Shown here: in pieces, positions 1 to 7,555 of the stretch
How positions within the stretch are numbered: the first letter of the stretch is position 1
Layout: the number at the start of each line of letters is the position of its first letter
NCBI GenBank assembly: GCA_002352125.1
Contig: DEHU01000080.1
Location: 1 to 9,418, forward strand
DNA from: Competibacteraceae bacterium UBA2792
Lineage (GTDB): Bacteria > Pseudomonadota > Gammaproteobacteria > Competibacterales > Competibacteraceae
DNA: 9,418 bases
Reading direction: 5' to 3'
The notes under the pieces: generated by a model
The model's input: the letters and a program-made list of their open reading frames with translations, nothing else
The model's database searches: none
Told to the model about the DNA's origin: nothing
Translations under genes and position numbers: made by a program

Positions 1-54
1 TTTGGTGGATTCCTTGGTGACCGGGGTTCCAGTCGGCTCTTTCTTTTTTGCCAT
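1..54 (-). CDS. 5' end of an unidentified protein (partial)
   Basis: Eighteen codons are visible on the minus strand, starting with ATG at 54-52 and running off the left edge without a stop. The visible peptide begins MAKKKEPTGTPVTK and is rich in Lys and Thr, with no signal peptide or membrane segment so far. The start is supported by an AGAGGA ribosome binding site (plus-strand bases 62-67) seven bases upstream. It is divergent from the hydrolase gene at 191. A basic, disordered N-terminus is common to many DNA- or RNA-binding proteins, but nothing here identifies the family, so I assign no function. That this is a real gene start is fairly likely, from the start codon and binding site together. 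Confidence 0.55.
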   Translation of the reverse strand, partial: MAKKKEPTGTPVTKESTK

Positions 55-190
55 GAATCAGTCCTCTGAATCGCTTGATGAATTGCGAGGCGTGGCATTA
101 CGCCTTGCCCTGACCGCTAATGGTCTGAGTCTAACCCAAGCTTGAAGCAGTCTCCAAGCCAGTGGCAGTACGGATTCGCGCGCAACGTTA
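55..190. other. Divergent intergenic region
   Basis: These 136 bases separate the minus-strand start at 54 from the plus-strand hydrolase start at 191, so promoters for both genes should lie here. I see no convincing -35/-10 pair, no strong inverted repeat and no RNA gene. The only clear signal is the ribosome binding site of the leftward gene at 62-67. Confidence 0.5.
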
Positions 191-1165
191 ATGGTAGACC
201 TTTTTACGCCCATGTTTCGATACGATTACCCGTTTGACCCCACTCACGGCTACGATCTCTCCGCGTTGCTAGCCATCACCGCGCCACCCGAACCCGAAGG
301 TTTTGCCACGTTTTGGCGAAATCTGTACGGGCGCGCCCGATCGATGACGGTCGCCCCCGTCTTGCGCGAGATATCGAGTCCCTGTTCGCAGACGCGGGCA
401 TTCGAGGTGGAATTCGATTCGCTGGATGGCGTTCGGATCAAGGGTTGGCTGACTCGACCCCGAGATGATCGCGTCGAGCGGGGTGCGGTGGTGAGCCACG
501 GCTACGGCGGGCGAGATGGACCGGACTTTCATCTCCCTCTGGCGCGGACGGCGCTGATTTTTCCTTGCGCACGCGGGATTTCCCGCAGTGCTTGCGCCGA
601 TGTTCCCGGCGATCCGGATGCTCATGTGCTACACGGAATCGAGCGGCGCGAAACCTACGTCCACGGCGGTTGCGCGGCCGATACCGTCTGGTGCGCGGCA
701 TCGGCGCTGCTGGATCTGTTCCCGATGGTGACCGGACGGCTGGACTATTTGGGCATCAGCTTCGGCGGTGGTATCGGTGCGTTGGCCTTGCCGTGGGACG
801 AACGTTTTCGCCGCGCTCATTTGAACGTGCCCAGCTTCGGCCACCATCCGCTGCGGCTGTCCATGCCTTGCGTGGGTAGCGGCGAGTCGGTGCGCCGTTA
901 CCAGCACCGAACCGGGCAGGCGTTGGAGACCTTGCGCTATTTCGATGCGGCGGTCGCCGCGCGCCATATGCGGATTCCGGTGCATGTTGCCGCCGCTCGC
1001 TTCGATCCGGCGGTACCACCGCCCGGCCAGTTCGCCATTTACAATGCGCTGGCGGGTTCCAAGGAGTTGTTCCCGCTGCAAGCCGGCCATTTCGATCACG
1101 CCGGTACAGCCGCTGAGCATGCGCGGCTGTTGGATGCATTGGCCTATTTCTTCGGCCACGATTGA
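191..1165 (+). CDS. AXE1-family (acetyl xylan esterase / cephalosporin-C deacetylase-like) alpha/beta-hydrolase
   Basis: A 324-residue alpha/beta-hydrolase of the AXE1 type, which removes acetyl or similar small acyl groups from sugars and related esters. The nucleophile elbow is GISFGGG with Ser190. The likely acid is Asp272 (RFDPAVPPP) and the likely base His300 in LQAGHFDH, with His303 as a less likely alternative. HGYGG at 103-107 matches the family's oxyanion region, where Tyr105 would contribute. The N-terminus (EPEGFATFW) and length of about 320 are normal for the family. There is no signal peptide, so the enzyme is probably cytoplasmic. The start is uncertain: ATG 191 has no clear ribosome binding site, ATG 212 (Met8) is an alternative, and a stop at 143-145 closes the frame upstream. 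The family call is solid; the natural substrate cannot be read from sequence. It may share a role with the esterase that follows, but the 111-base gap and the palindrome there suggest separate control. Confidence 0.85.
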   Translation: MVDLFTPMFRYDYPFDPTHGYDLSALLAITAPPEPEGFATFWRNLYGRARSMTVAPVLREISSPCSQTRAFEVEFDSLDGVRIKGWLTRPRDDRVERGAVVSHGYGGRDGPDFHLPLARTALIFPCARGISRSACADVPGDPDAHVLHGIERRETYVHGGCAADTVWCAASALLDLFPMVTGRLDYLGISFGGGIGALALPWDERFRRAHLNVPSFGHHPLRLSMPCVGSGESVRRYQHRTGQALETLRYFDAAVAARHMRIPVHVAAARFDPAVPPPGQFAIYNALAGSKELFPLQAGHFDHAGTAAEHARLLDALAYFFGHD

Positions 1166-1238
1166 ATTGCCGACAACGCCGCCGATGGGTGCCTCGTCGC
1201 CCAGTCTTGTCATACCCTTGTAAAATGTGTGCGTTAAA

Positions 1239-1264
1239 TTTTAACCAAATTCAATTGGTTAAAA
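1239..1264. promoter_or_regulatory. Perfect 10-bp inverted repeat, operator-like
   Basis: The arms TTTTAACCAA (1239-1248) and TTGGTTAAAA (1255-1264) are perfect reverse complements separated by ATTCAA. The site ends 12 bases before the esterase ATG at 1277. It is AT-rich in a GC-rich neighbourhood, and the stem has only two G/C pairs per arm, so an intrinsic terminator for the upstream hydrolase is unlikely. Two-fold symmetry at this place is typical of a binding site for a dimeric regulator (TetR-, MarR- or LacI-like), although no regulator gene is in the window. A TAAAAT at 1221-1226 could be a -10 element, but its -35 is poor. Confidence 0.5.
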
Positions 1265-1276
1265 CGGATCACACGC

Positions 1277-2005
1277 ATGAATCGAGAATATCATAAATGG
1301 TATAGCCACCGGCTCGACCGGGACATGGAACTGCTGGTGTTCGGCCACGGCGGCGCCAAGGCGCTGGTGTTTCCCACTCGCTGCGGCCGGTTCCACGAGT
1401 ACGAAAGCATGGGGCTGGTCGAGGCATTGCGCCACAAGCTCGAACGAGGACAACTGCAACTTTACTGCGTGGACAGCATCGACGAGGAAAGCTTCTACTG
1501 TTTCTGGTCCCGTCCCTGGGATCGCGTTCACCGGCACGTTCGATACGAAAATTATTTGCTCAACGAAGTGTTGCCGTTGATGTGGGCGAAAAATGGCCAC
1601 CCCTGCGTGATTGCGCACGGTTGCAGCTTCGGCGCGTTCCACGCCGTCAACTTCGCTTTTCGCCATCCGCACGCGTTTCGCAAGGTGGTGGCGTTGAGCG
1701 GCCGCTACGATTTAACGATGCCGGTCGAATACTTCCGCGATCTGTTCGACGGGCATTACGACGAGCATGTTTATTTCAATACGCCCAGTCACTTCGTGCC
1801 GAATCTTTCCGATCTACACGTTCTGGACCATCTGCGGCGGCTGGAAATCGTGCTAGCGATCGGCGACCACGACCCGTTTTTGGAAAACAATCGACAACTC
1901 AGCGAGTCGCTCTGGCACAAAGGCGTGTGGCACGCGATGCACGTCTGGCAGGGGAGAGCGCACAGCCCGAAACACTGGCGGAAGATGGTGGAACTCTATG
2001 TTTGA
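1277..2005 (+). CDS. Small alpha/beta-hydrolase, putative esterase (esterase D-like) family
   Basis: A 242-residue esterase-like protein of a common but poorly characterised bacterial family. Its N-terminus (REYHKWYSHRLDRDMELLVF) closely resembles the REYHRWYSPRLGRDMELLVFG-type opening of these proteins. The nucleophile elbow is GCSFGAFHAVNFA, with Ser117. GDHD at 196-199 supplies the probable acid, and His229 in AHSPKHW the probable base; relatives often have GHDWPWW there, so the end of the active site varies slightly. There is no signal peptide or membrane segment, so it is probably cytoplasmic. The ribosome binding site is weak (GGA at 1266-1268). It is preceded by the palindrome at 1239-1264 and followed, after 95 bases, by the GGDEF-EAL gene. 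Ester hydrolysis is a family-level inference and the substrate is unknown; PHB depolymerase-like or S-formylglutathione hydrolase-like annotations would be over-specific. Confidence 0.85.
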   Translation: MNREYHKWYSHRLDRDMELLVFGHGGAKALVFPTRCGRFHEYESMGLVEALRHKLERGQLQLYCVDSIDEESFYCFWSRPWDRVHRHVRYENYLLNEVLPLMWAKNGHPCVIAHGCSFGAFHAVNFAFRHPHAFRKVVALSGRYDLTMPVEYFRDLFDGHYDEHVYFNTPSHFVPNLSDLHVLDHLRRLEIVLAIGDHDPFLENNRQLSESLWHKGVWHAMHVWQGRAHSPKHWRKMVELYV

Positions 2006-2074
2006 GTGCGCGTTCGGGCGCGAAGACTGCGAGGAGGTGCCGTTCGGTATACACGTTTGCTGTCGGCCCTGGTG

Positions 2075-2088
2075 TATGATTCGGGTGA
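2075..2088 (+). promoter_or_regulatory. Possible -10 element and distant ribosome binding site before the GGDEF-EAL gene
   Basis: TATGAT at 2075-2080 resembles a sigma-70 -10 box, but no good -35 lies at the right spacing. GGGTGA at 2083-2088 could serve as a ribosome binding site for the ATG at 2101, although the 12-base spacing is long. The two elements are too close together for an ordinary leader if both are real, so at most one probably is. Confidence 0.2.
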
Positions 2089-2100
2089 ATTCCCAAAAAT

Positions 2101-4905
2101 ATGACTCTTGCCACCCGAATCCGCCTCGATATGATCGGGCCGTCCGCCTTACTTTTGACCGACAGCGCCACCGCATCCGCCACGGATCGGGGTTGGTGGG
2201 TCGTCCGAGGTGCTGCCGCTTACGTTGCACTTTTTTTTCTGTGGACCGAATTCCATTGGGGGAGCGAGCAATATAGAGCTTTAATCGCCGATTTGGCCTT
2301 CCTGCCGCTCAAAATTGCGTTGGTCGTGCTGTTTTGGCGGACTGCCTTCCATCCGGCTTTACCACCGCGTCTTCGTTGGGGCTGGCAGGTACTGACGCTG
2401 ACGATGTTGTGCTATGGCATCGCCAATGCCGTACTCTGGCCCTATTACGAATTGGTTCAAGCGCAGCAACCCTATCCGTCATGGACCGATGGCGGTTACG
2501 CGGATCACTATCCGTATGTGTTGTACGGATTCATACTGTTCACGGTTCACCCGTCCTTATTATTAGGGCTGATCCTAGTCGCGGAGTTTCACGAGAAGGG
2601 CCGCCTTGCGTGGCTCAAGCTTTGTTTAGACGCCGGAATCGTGCTCGTTGGTGCCGGCGCGCCGGTTTGGTACTTCTTGGTGCGGCCCATCGCGGAGGCT
2701 TATCGGTACGATTTGTCGGAAACGCTGGTGTTTTTGGCGTATCCGGTATCGCCTTTACTGTTGTTGTTCGGTGCCTTGATGGTGTTGCTGATCGGCTCGG
2801 GACCGCGCAATAAGATGTCCCTGCAGTCCGTGGCGCTAGGCGTTCTTGTGCTCTGTGCCGGGGAGATGGCGTTTACCTACCAAACTCTGCAAAACGACTA
2901 TCGATCTGGCGATCCGGTCGATGCGCTGTACGCGGTCGCCGATCTGTTGTTGATGATCGGCGCGCAACTGGAATACGTGCGAGTATCTGTGGGCAGCTCG
3001 GAAGTTTCGCCCAACCGCTTTGGCGATTTTTTTAAGATTTTGCCCTACTTGGCGGTTATGTTGGCTTACGGTTTGTTGCTTGGCACGGTCGGGGACGATT
3101 GGCGCGAACCGCTCAGCGGATTGATTGTTGCTGCTGTCGTTTTGACGACTCTCCTTTTGGGCCGGCAATTCATCGCCAACCGGGAGAATCTTCGCTTACG
3201 CGCCGAGCAGGATCAGCATGAAAGCGAAGCCCGCTTCGCGGCGCTGGTGCGTAAATCCTCCGACCTCGTTACCATCGCCGATCCGTACGGCGTCATTCAA
3301 TTCGTCAGTCCGGCAGTGCAGAACATGCTGGGATACGAGCCAGATTCGCTGCACCAAACGCCGTTGCTGGCGTTGCTCCATCCCGAGGATCAGCATCGAG
3401 GGCGGGATTTTTTTCGGGATACTCTGCGCGACGCGGGCGCGACCGCCGCGATCGAATGGCGGATGCGGTGTCGCGATGGAAGTTGGTTGCACGTCGAAAC
3501 CGTGGCCAGCAATCTGCGGAGCGATCCGCTGGTACAGGGAATCGTGCTCAACAGCCGCAACGTCAGCGAACGCCGCGCCTTGGAAGAACAGCTTCGACAA
3601 CTGGCCTTTCAGGATTCCTTGACCCGGCTGGCAAACCGGGTGCTGTTCCGGGATCGGGTCCAGCATGCCTTGGAGCGAGCCCAGCGTAGCGGGCAGCCGG
3701 TGGCAGTCATGTTTTTGGATCTGGATAACTTTAAGACGATCAACGACAGTCTGGGCCACGGTGAAGGGGATCGTCTGTTGGTGGCGACCGCCCGCCAACT
3801 GGTGCGTCACACCCGCGCCAGCGATACCGTTGCCCGGCTGGGCGGCGACGAGTTTACCCTGTTACTCCCCGAGATTAAGCGCAGCGAAGATGCCGCGATC
3901 GTCGCCGAACGAATTCAGGCGAATCTGTCGCAACCGCTTAACCTCGGTGGTCACGAAGTCTTCGTCACGCCCAGCATCGGCATCGCCGTGTTTCCCAAAG
4001 ATGGAGAGGACGCGGAAACGCTGCTAAAAAATGCCGATATGGCCATGTATCTCGCCAAGCGCCAAGGCCGGAATCTCTACCGGTTCTACGATGCCACCTT
4101 GAACGAAGCCGCGATCAAGCGCTTGACGATGGAAAATCAGTTGCGCAAAGCCATCGAGCGCAACGAGCTCAGCTTGCATTACCAGCCCCAGCTTGACCTG
4201 CCGAGGAGCTGCATCTGCGGCGTCGAAGCTTTGGTGCGCTGGACGAACGAACTGCTGGGCACGGTATCCCCCGCCGAGCTGATCCCGCTGGCCGAGGAAA
4301 CCGGACTTATCGTTCCCATCGGCGAATGGGTGTTGCGCGCCGCGTGTCGGCAAGCCAAGGCTTGGCGGGTGGCCGGGATCGGCCTGGAGCGGATAGCGGT
4401 CAACATTTCGGTGCTACAGTTCGTGCAGCCCGGTTTCACGGGACTGGTGGCGCAGATTTTGACGGAAACAGGTCTCGAACCGGAGGTTCTGGAACTCGAA
4501 ATCACCGAAAGCCTGTTGATGAAAGATCCGGAAGGGGCGTTGCATACGCTCCGGACCCTCAAGAGTCTGGGGGTACAACTGGCCATCGACGATTTTGGCA
4601 CCGGCTATTCGAGTTTGAGCCGCCTCAAACAGTTGCCGCTGGATCGGCTCAAGATCGACAAAGTGTTCGTGCGCGACGTGAATTCCCAACCCAACGATGC
4701 CGCCATCGCTACGGCGGTGATCGCGATGGCTGGAAGCATGGGGCTGCGGGTCATCGCCGAAGGCGTGGAGAACGAGGCCCAACTGCGCTTTCTCGAATCC
4801 AAGCACTGCAACGAAATCCAGGGCTATTACTTGAGCCGGCCTTTGCCCACGGCCGAAATGACCGCGATGCTTCGCGAACTGCGTGCGGGCGATGGCGATG
4901 GGTGA
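2101..4905 (+). CDS. Membrane-anchored PAS-GGDEF-EAL c-di-GMP signalling protein
   Basis: A 934-residue bifunctional-type c-di-GMP protein. Residues 35-357 contain eight to ten hydrophobic segments forming an N-terminal membrane module that I cannot assign to a named sensor family such as MHYT or MASE. A PAS domain follows at about 375-490 (FAALVRKSSDLVTIAD). The GGDEF domain spans about 495-660, with an exact GGDEF at 581-585 and an RxxD inhibitory site (Arg572-Asp575) five residues before it. The EAL domain spans about 675-928, with EALVRW at 709-714, Asn768, Glu803 in ITES, Asp830-Asp831 in DDFGTGYSS, Lys851, Glu887 in EGVE and Gln907 all present. Both cyclase and phosphodiesterase activities are therefore possible; which dominates cannot be told. 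It would be an inner-membrane protein controlling motility or biofilm behaviour through c-di-GMP. The start is uncertain because the ribosome binding site is poor; Met11 (base 2131) is an alternative. No target or partner gene is adjacent. Confidence 0.93.
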   Translation: MTLATRIRLDMIGPSALLLTDSATASATDRGWWVVRGAAAYVALFFLWTEFHWGSEQYRALIADLAFLPLKIALVVLFWRTAFHPALPPRLRWGWQVLTLTMLCYGIANAVLWPYYELVQAQQPYPSWTDGGYADHYPYVLYGFILFTVHPSLLLGLILVAEFHEKGRLAWLKLCLDAGIVLVGAGAPVWYFLVRPIAEAYRYDLSETLVFLAYPVSPLLLLFGALMVLLIGSGPRNKMSLQSVALGVLVLCAGEMAFTYQTLQNDYRSGDPVDALYAVADLLLMIGAQLEYVRVSVGSSEVSPNRFGDFFKILPYLAVMLAYGLLLGTVGDDWREPLSGLIVAAVVLTTLLLGRQFIANRENLRLRAEQDQHESEARFAALVRKSSDLVTIADPYGVIQFVSPAVQNMLGYEPDSLHQTPLLALLHPEDQHRGRDFFRDTLRDAGATAAIEWRMRCRDGSWLHVETVASNLRSDPLVQGIVLNSRNVSERRALEEQLRQLAFQDSLTRLANRVLFRDRVQHALERAQRSGQPVAVMFLDLDNFKTINDSLGHGEGDRLLVATARQLVRHTRASDTVARLGGDEFTLLLPEIKRSEDAAIVAERIQANLSQPLNLGGHEVFVTPSIGIAVFPKDGEDAETLLKNADMAMYLAKRQGRNLYRFYDATLNEAAIKRLTMENQLRKAIERNELSLHYQPQLDLPRSCICGVEALVRWTNELLGTVSPAELIPLAEETGLIVPIGEWVLRAACRQAKAWRVAGIGLERIAVNISVLQFVQPGFTGLVAQILTETGLEPEVLELEITESLLMKDPEGALHTLRTLKSLGVQLAIDDFGTGYSSLSRLKQLPLDRLKIDKVFVRDVNSQPNDAAIATAVIAMAGSMGLRVIAEGVENEAQLRFLESKHCNEIQGYYLSRPLPTAEMTAMLRELRAGDGDG

Positions 4906-4907
4906 TT

Positions 4908-4921
4908 GCCGGTAAACCGGC
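4908..4921. other. Short GC hairpin after the GGDEF-EAL stop
   Basis: GCCGG (4908-4912) and CCGGC (4917-4921) form a 5-bp stem with a TAAA loop, two bases after the stop codon. No T-run follows on either strand, so it is not a standard intrinsic terminator. It could protect mRNA ends between the two convergent genes, or be chance. Confidence 0.25.
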
Positions 4922-4980
4922 CGGTCGATGTAGTGCCAGCGGCCGCCGGACCGGGAGGGAGATCGAGGGAAGAGTGGAGC

Positions 4981-5436
4981 TTAGCGCCCCGGCCAGCCAC
5001 CCGGTGGAATGGCCCACATTCCGATGCCTCGCTGGCGGGCAATCTTTTCCAGTACGGCGTATTCGGGTGGGGCGTTGGGCGCGGCAGTGGCCCAGCCTTG
5101 CTGGATGAGCCAAGCGGCCAGATCCTGGTCGTTGGCGGTGCAAGTGGCTAGCACGCTGCCATCCGGCTTGTGTTCCTTGATGTCGCAGTGAACGAAGTTG
5201 GAGCCGACCTTGGATTTTAGAGCCAATACCGCCTCGCGCGGGCCGCATTCGACCGGATGGACGGTGCTGGCGCAACCTTGATCGAAAACCGGGATGATGA
5301 TGCCGTACAGCCGCACGGTTTGGTGGCCGATCCGTAGCGTGCTGTCGTCCTCGACGAAGGCATAGCTGGAAAAATCGGAGGCCAATATTGTGGTGCTGGA
5401 CAGGAAGAGGCCGAAAATCAACGAAATCGTGCGCAT
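4981..5436 (-). CDS. Secreted staphylococcal-nuclease-fold (thermonuclease-like) protein, probably catalytically degenerate
   Basis: A 151-residue protein with a signal peptide (MRTISLIFGLFLSSTTILAS) and an SNase-like domain at about 25-143. The fold is recognisable from VRLYGIIIP, the C-terminal GWATAAP segment and a final EKIARQRGIGMW helix. By my eye alignment to staphylococcal nuclease, Arg35 is kept (Arg42 here), but Asp21 becomes Ser32, Asp40 becomes Ile46, Glu43 becomes Val50, and the Arg87 site is replaced around Ser94. The calcium ligands and general base therefore appear lost, and nuclease activity is doubtful. Four cysteines (55, 64, 84, 99) suit disulfides in an exported protein. 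A weak GAGG lies ten bases before the ATG, and a sigma-70-like promoter precedes it. It is convergent with the GGDEF-EAL gene and divergent from the GlsB-like gene. Domain family is confident; loss of activity is inferred. Confidence 0.8.
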   Translation of the reverse strand: MRTISLIFGLFLSSTTILASDFSSYAFVEDDSTLRIGHQTVRLYGIIIPVFDQGCASTVHPVECGPREAVLALKSKVGSNFVHCDIKEHKPDGSVLATCTANDQDLAAWLIQQGWATAAPNAPPEYAVLEKIARQRGIGMWAIPPGGWPGR

Positions 5437-5466
5437 CGTGGAGCTACCTCGGTATCGATCATTCGC

Positions 5467-5494
5467 TTTATATCGTGGAATCGGCAGATGTCCA
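5467..5494 (-). promoter_or_regulatory. Putative sigma-70 promoter of the SNase-like gene
   Basis: On the minus strand, TGGACA (bases 5494-5489) and TATAAA (5472-5467) are separated by 16 bases, a good match to the sigma-70 consensus. Transcription would start near 5460, giving a leader of about 25 bases before the ATG at 5436. Confidence 0.5.
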
Positions 5495-5582
5495 GCCCCG
5501 TCTTGCCGAAAGTTGTGCGCCGGATTCGTTCCCGCCAGGGGTCGAGATTGATTATGATCGGCGAACCATAAACGATGCGAGT

Positions 5583-5588
5583 AGGTGA
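5583..5588 (+). promoter_or_regulatory. Ribosome binding site of the GlsB-like gene
   Basis: AGGTGA lies six bases before the ATG at 5595 and settles the start of this very short gene. Upstream, TTGATT at 5548-5553 is a possible -35, but no convincing -10 accompanies it. Confidence 0.6.
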
Positions 5589-5594
5589 ACGGCG

Positions 5595-5837
5595 ATGGAA
5601 TTGATTGGTTTCCTGTTGATCGGCTTGGTGGCGGGTTGGATTGCGACCAACTTTATGCGCGGTAGTAGTATGGGGTTGGTGGGCAATCTGGTGATCGGCG
5701 TGATCGGTGCCTTTGTCGGCGGTTTTTTGTTCCGGTTGGCCGGTTTTGCGGCGGTGGGCTTGATCGGCCATCTCATCACCGCCACGGTGGGTGCCGTGGT
5801 CCTGCTGTACGTGGTGCAAGTGTTGAAGAAAGCCTAG
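5595..5837 (+). CDS. GlsB/YeaQ/YmgE-family small membrane protein (transglycosylase-associated)
   Basis: An 80-residue, very hydrophobic, Gly-rich protein with three membrane helices at about 3-19, 27-48 and 52-76. The opening MELIGFLLIGLVAGWIA and the GLVGNLVIGVIGAFVGGFLF core are typical of the GlsB/YeaQ/YmgE family, and the length is normal. Members are inner-membrane proteins often induced by acid, osmotic or general stress. The 'transglycosylase-associated' name is historical and no enzyme activity is implied. The gene sits 25 bases before the antiporter gene in the same direction, so cotranscription is likely. Start chosen for its AGGTGA site. Confidence 0.9.
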   Translation: MELIGFLLIGLVAGWIATNFMRGSSMGLVGNLVIGVIGAFVGGFLFRLAGFAAVGLIGHLITATVGAVVLLYVVQVLKKA

Positions 5838-5862
5838 ATACTCCAGCGAGTTTTGCTCATCG

Positions 5863-7491
5863 ATGGACGCGCTTTGGCTCGCGCTGGCTTTTCTGCTGGG
5901 GCTAGTATTTCGCCACGCCGGCTTGCCGGCGCTGGTCGGCTATCTGGTGGCCGGATTCGTGTTGAACGCGCTGGGCCAGCAGGGGAACGCACTGCTCCAC
6001 CAGATCGCCCATGCCGGCATTTTGCTGTTGCTGTTTAGCGTGGGATTGAAGCTGCGGCTCAAAAGCTTGGCCCGGCCCGATGTCTGGGGGGGCGGGTTGC
6101 TGCATCTGGCGATCAGCAGCGTCTTGTTGGGGCTGGGTTTGCTGGCCGTGGTCGCGTTGCCGGCGTGGCAAGCCTTGCTGCTGGCCACCACCCTGGGCTT
6201 TTCCAGTACGGTGCTCGCGGCCAAGACGTTGGAGGAAAAAACCGAATTGCGCGCCTTTCACGGCCGGCTGGCGATCGGTATTCTGATCGTTCAGGATTTG
6301 GCGGCGCTGGCCTTGATGGCGTTCGCCGGCGCGGCGGCACCCTCGCCGTGGGCGTTTTTGGTGCTGGGGTTGCCGCTGTTGCGGCCGCTGGTCGCGAAGA
6401 TGCTGGATTGGAGCGGCCACGATGAGTTGCTGGTGTTATATGGGTTGGCGCTGACGCTAGTGGTCGGCGGGTTGGGATTCGAACATCTTGGCCTCAGCCC
6501 GGAACTGGGGGCGCTGTTGTTGGGCGCTTTGCTGGCCGGCCATCCCAAGGCCATGGAACTGTCGCGGGCGGTGTGGTCGCTCAAGGAAGTGCTGCTGGTC
6601 GGTTTTTTCCTCGAAATCGGCCTGATGGGCTGGCCGGACTTGGCCGCTTTGGGTGGGGCGCTGGCGCTGGCGTCGTTGTTACCGCTGAAAGCTCTATTGT
6701 TTTTCTTCATTTTGGTCGCGTTCCGCCTGCGCGCCCGCACCGCATTTCTGGCGTCGTTGGCGTTGACCAGCTACAGCGAGTTCGCTCTGATCGTGGCGCA
6801 GTTCATGGTCAAGAACGGTCAACTGGACGCTGGTTGGCTGGTGATGCTGGCCATCACGGTGGCGCTATCCTTTTTCGTGGCCGCGCCGCTGAATCGTTTC
6901 GCGCATGCGCTGTACGAACGGTTTGAGGATCGGCTGGCACGGTTCGAGCGGCCGGAACGCCATCCCGACGAGCAACCGGTATCGCTGGGCAGCACACAAA
7001 TCCTGATTGTCGGCATGGGCCATGCCGGCACCGCCGCTTACGATTTCCTCAAGAAGCGTCAGACCGTGCCCGATCATCCGTACAAGATGCTGATGGTGTC
7101 GGGCATCGATTCGGATTTGGTCAAGATAGAGCGGCACATCCACGAGGGGCGGCGGGTGGTGTACGCCGATGCCGAAGACCCCGGTTTCTGGCATCGGTTG
7201 CACCTGGACGGTATCAAGGCGGTGATTTTGGCCATGCCGGATCCGGAGGCGAAGCGCATCGCCATCACCCAATTGCGGCGGAGCGGATTCGAAGGCTTGA
7301 TCGGCGCGGTCAGCAGTTATCCCGAGGAGGAGAACGCCTTGAAATCGGCTGGTGCCGACATGACTTTCCTGGCGTTCAACGAGGTCGGCGTCGGCTTGGC
7401 CGAACACGTTTGGGAGGCGCTGGAGAAACGCCGGCCGGTTGAAGGGTTGGGGCAGCGATCCGTTCGGCCGGTTCAAAAGGTGGCCAACTGA
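5863..7491 (+). CDS. CPA2-family cation:proton antiporter with NAD(P)-binding (TrkA-N/RCK-like) domain, KefB/KefC-like
   Basis: A 542-residue monovalent cation:proton antiporter. Residues 1-345 are a Na+/H+ exchanger domain of roughly twelve helices, opening with [20 protein letters not shown], a usual CPA2 start. Gln144-Asp145 in [10 protein letters not shown] is the conserved ion-binding pair, and SYSEFALI at 303-310 matches another conserved helix. Residues 378-525 form a Rossmann domain with GxGxxG (Gly384, Gly386, Gly389), so ion flux is probably gated by a nucleotide. It would export K+ or Na+ in exchange for protons across the inner membrane. It is shorter than KefB or KefC (about 600 residues), and I do not see the KefC acidic inhibitory loop, so glutathione gating should not be assumed. 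The gene follows the GlsB-like gene by 25 bases and precedes msrB by 64. Its own ribosome binding site is weak. Confidence 0.9.
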   Translation: MDALWLALAFLLGLVFRHAGLPALVGYLVAGFVLNALGQQGNALLHQIAHAGILLLLFSVGLKLRLKSLARPDVWGGGLLHLAISSVLLGLGLLAVVALPAWQALLLATTLGFSSTVLAAKTLEEKTELRAFHGRLAIGILIVQDLAALALMAFAGAAAPSPWAFLVLGLPLLRPLVAKMLDWSGHDELLVLYGLALTLVVGGLGFEHLGLSPELGALLLGALLAGHPKAMELSRAVWSLKEVLLVGFFLEIGLMGWPDLAALGGALALASLLPLKALLFFFILVAFRLRARTAFLASLALTSYSEFALIVAQFMVKNGQLDAGWLVMLAITVALSFFVAAPLNRFAHALYERFEDRLARFERPERHPDEQPVSLGSTQILIVGMGHAGTAAYDFLKKRQTVPDHPYKMLMVSGIDSDLVKIERHIHEGRRVVYADAEDPGFWHRLHLDGIKAVILAMPDPEAKRIAITQLRRSGFEGLIGAVSSYPEEENALKSAGADMTFLAFNEVGVGLAEHVWEALEKRRPVEGLGQRSVRPVQKVAN

Positions 7492-7543
7492 CACCAATCC
7501 TCGCCTTCGCGGTCTATTGGGCGGCGAGAGAGCCAACGACCCC

Positions 7544-7550
7544 AGGAGGG
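7544..7550 (+). promoter_or_regulatory. Strong ribosome binding site deciding the msrB start
   Basis: AGGAGGG ends five bases before the ATG at 7556. The reading frame is open further left, to an ATG at 7439 inside the antiporter gene, but this site and the homology both place the start at 7556. Confidence 0.8.
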
Positions 7551-7555
7551 TGCTG

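Noticed and set aside
629..1213. 194-codon minus-strand open frame
   Set aside because: It lies fully antisense to the well-supported AXE1-type gene and has no recognisable motif; a shadow frame of GC-rich coding DNA.
3196..3810. 204-codon minus-strand open frame
   Set aside because: Antisense to the PAS and GGDEF coding region, with a Gln- and His-rich composition typical of shadow frames.
4326..5108. 260-codon plus-strand open frame
   Set aside because: It runs out of frame through the EAL domain and then antisense to the SNase-like gene; Arg- and Gly-rich noise.
7500..7528. CTCGCC/GGCGAG inverted repeat between the antiporter gene and msrB
   Set aside because: The 17-base loop is long, no T-run follows, and the strong ribosome binding site right after it argues against a terminator; probably chance.
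6865..7536. 223-codon minus-strand open frame
   Set aside because: Antisense to the nucleotide-binding domain of the antiporter, with no recognisable domain.
7439..7555. Upstream extension of msrB to an ATG at 7439
   Set aside because: It overlaps the antiporter gene, has no MsrB homology, and a strong AGGAGGG site points to the ATG at 7556.
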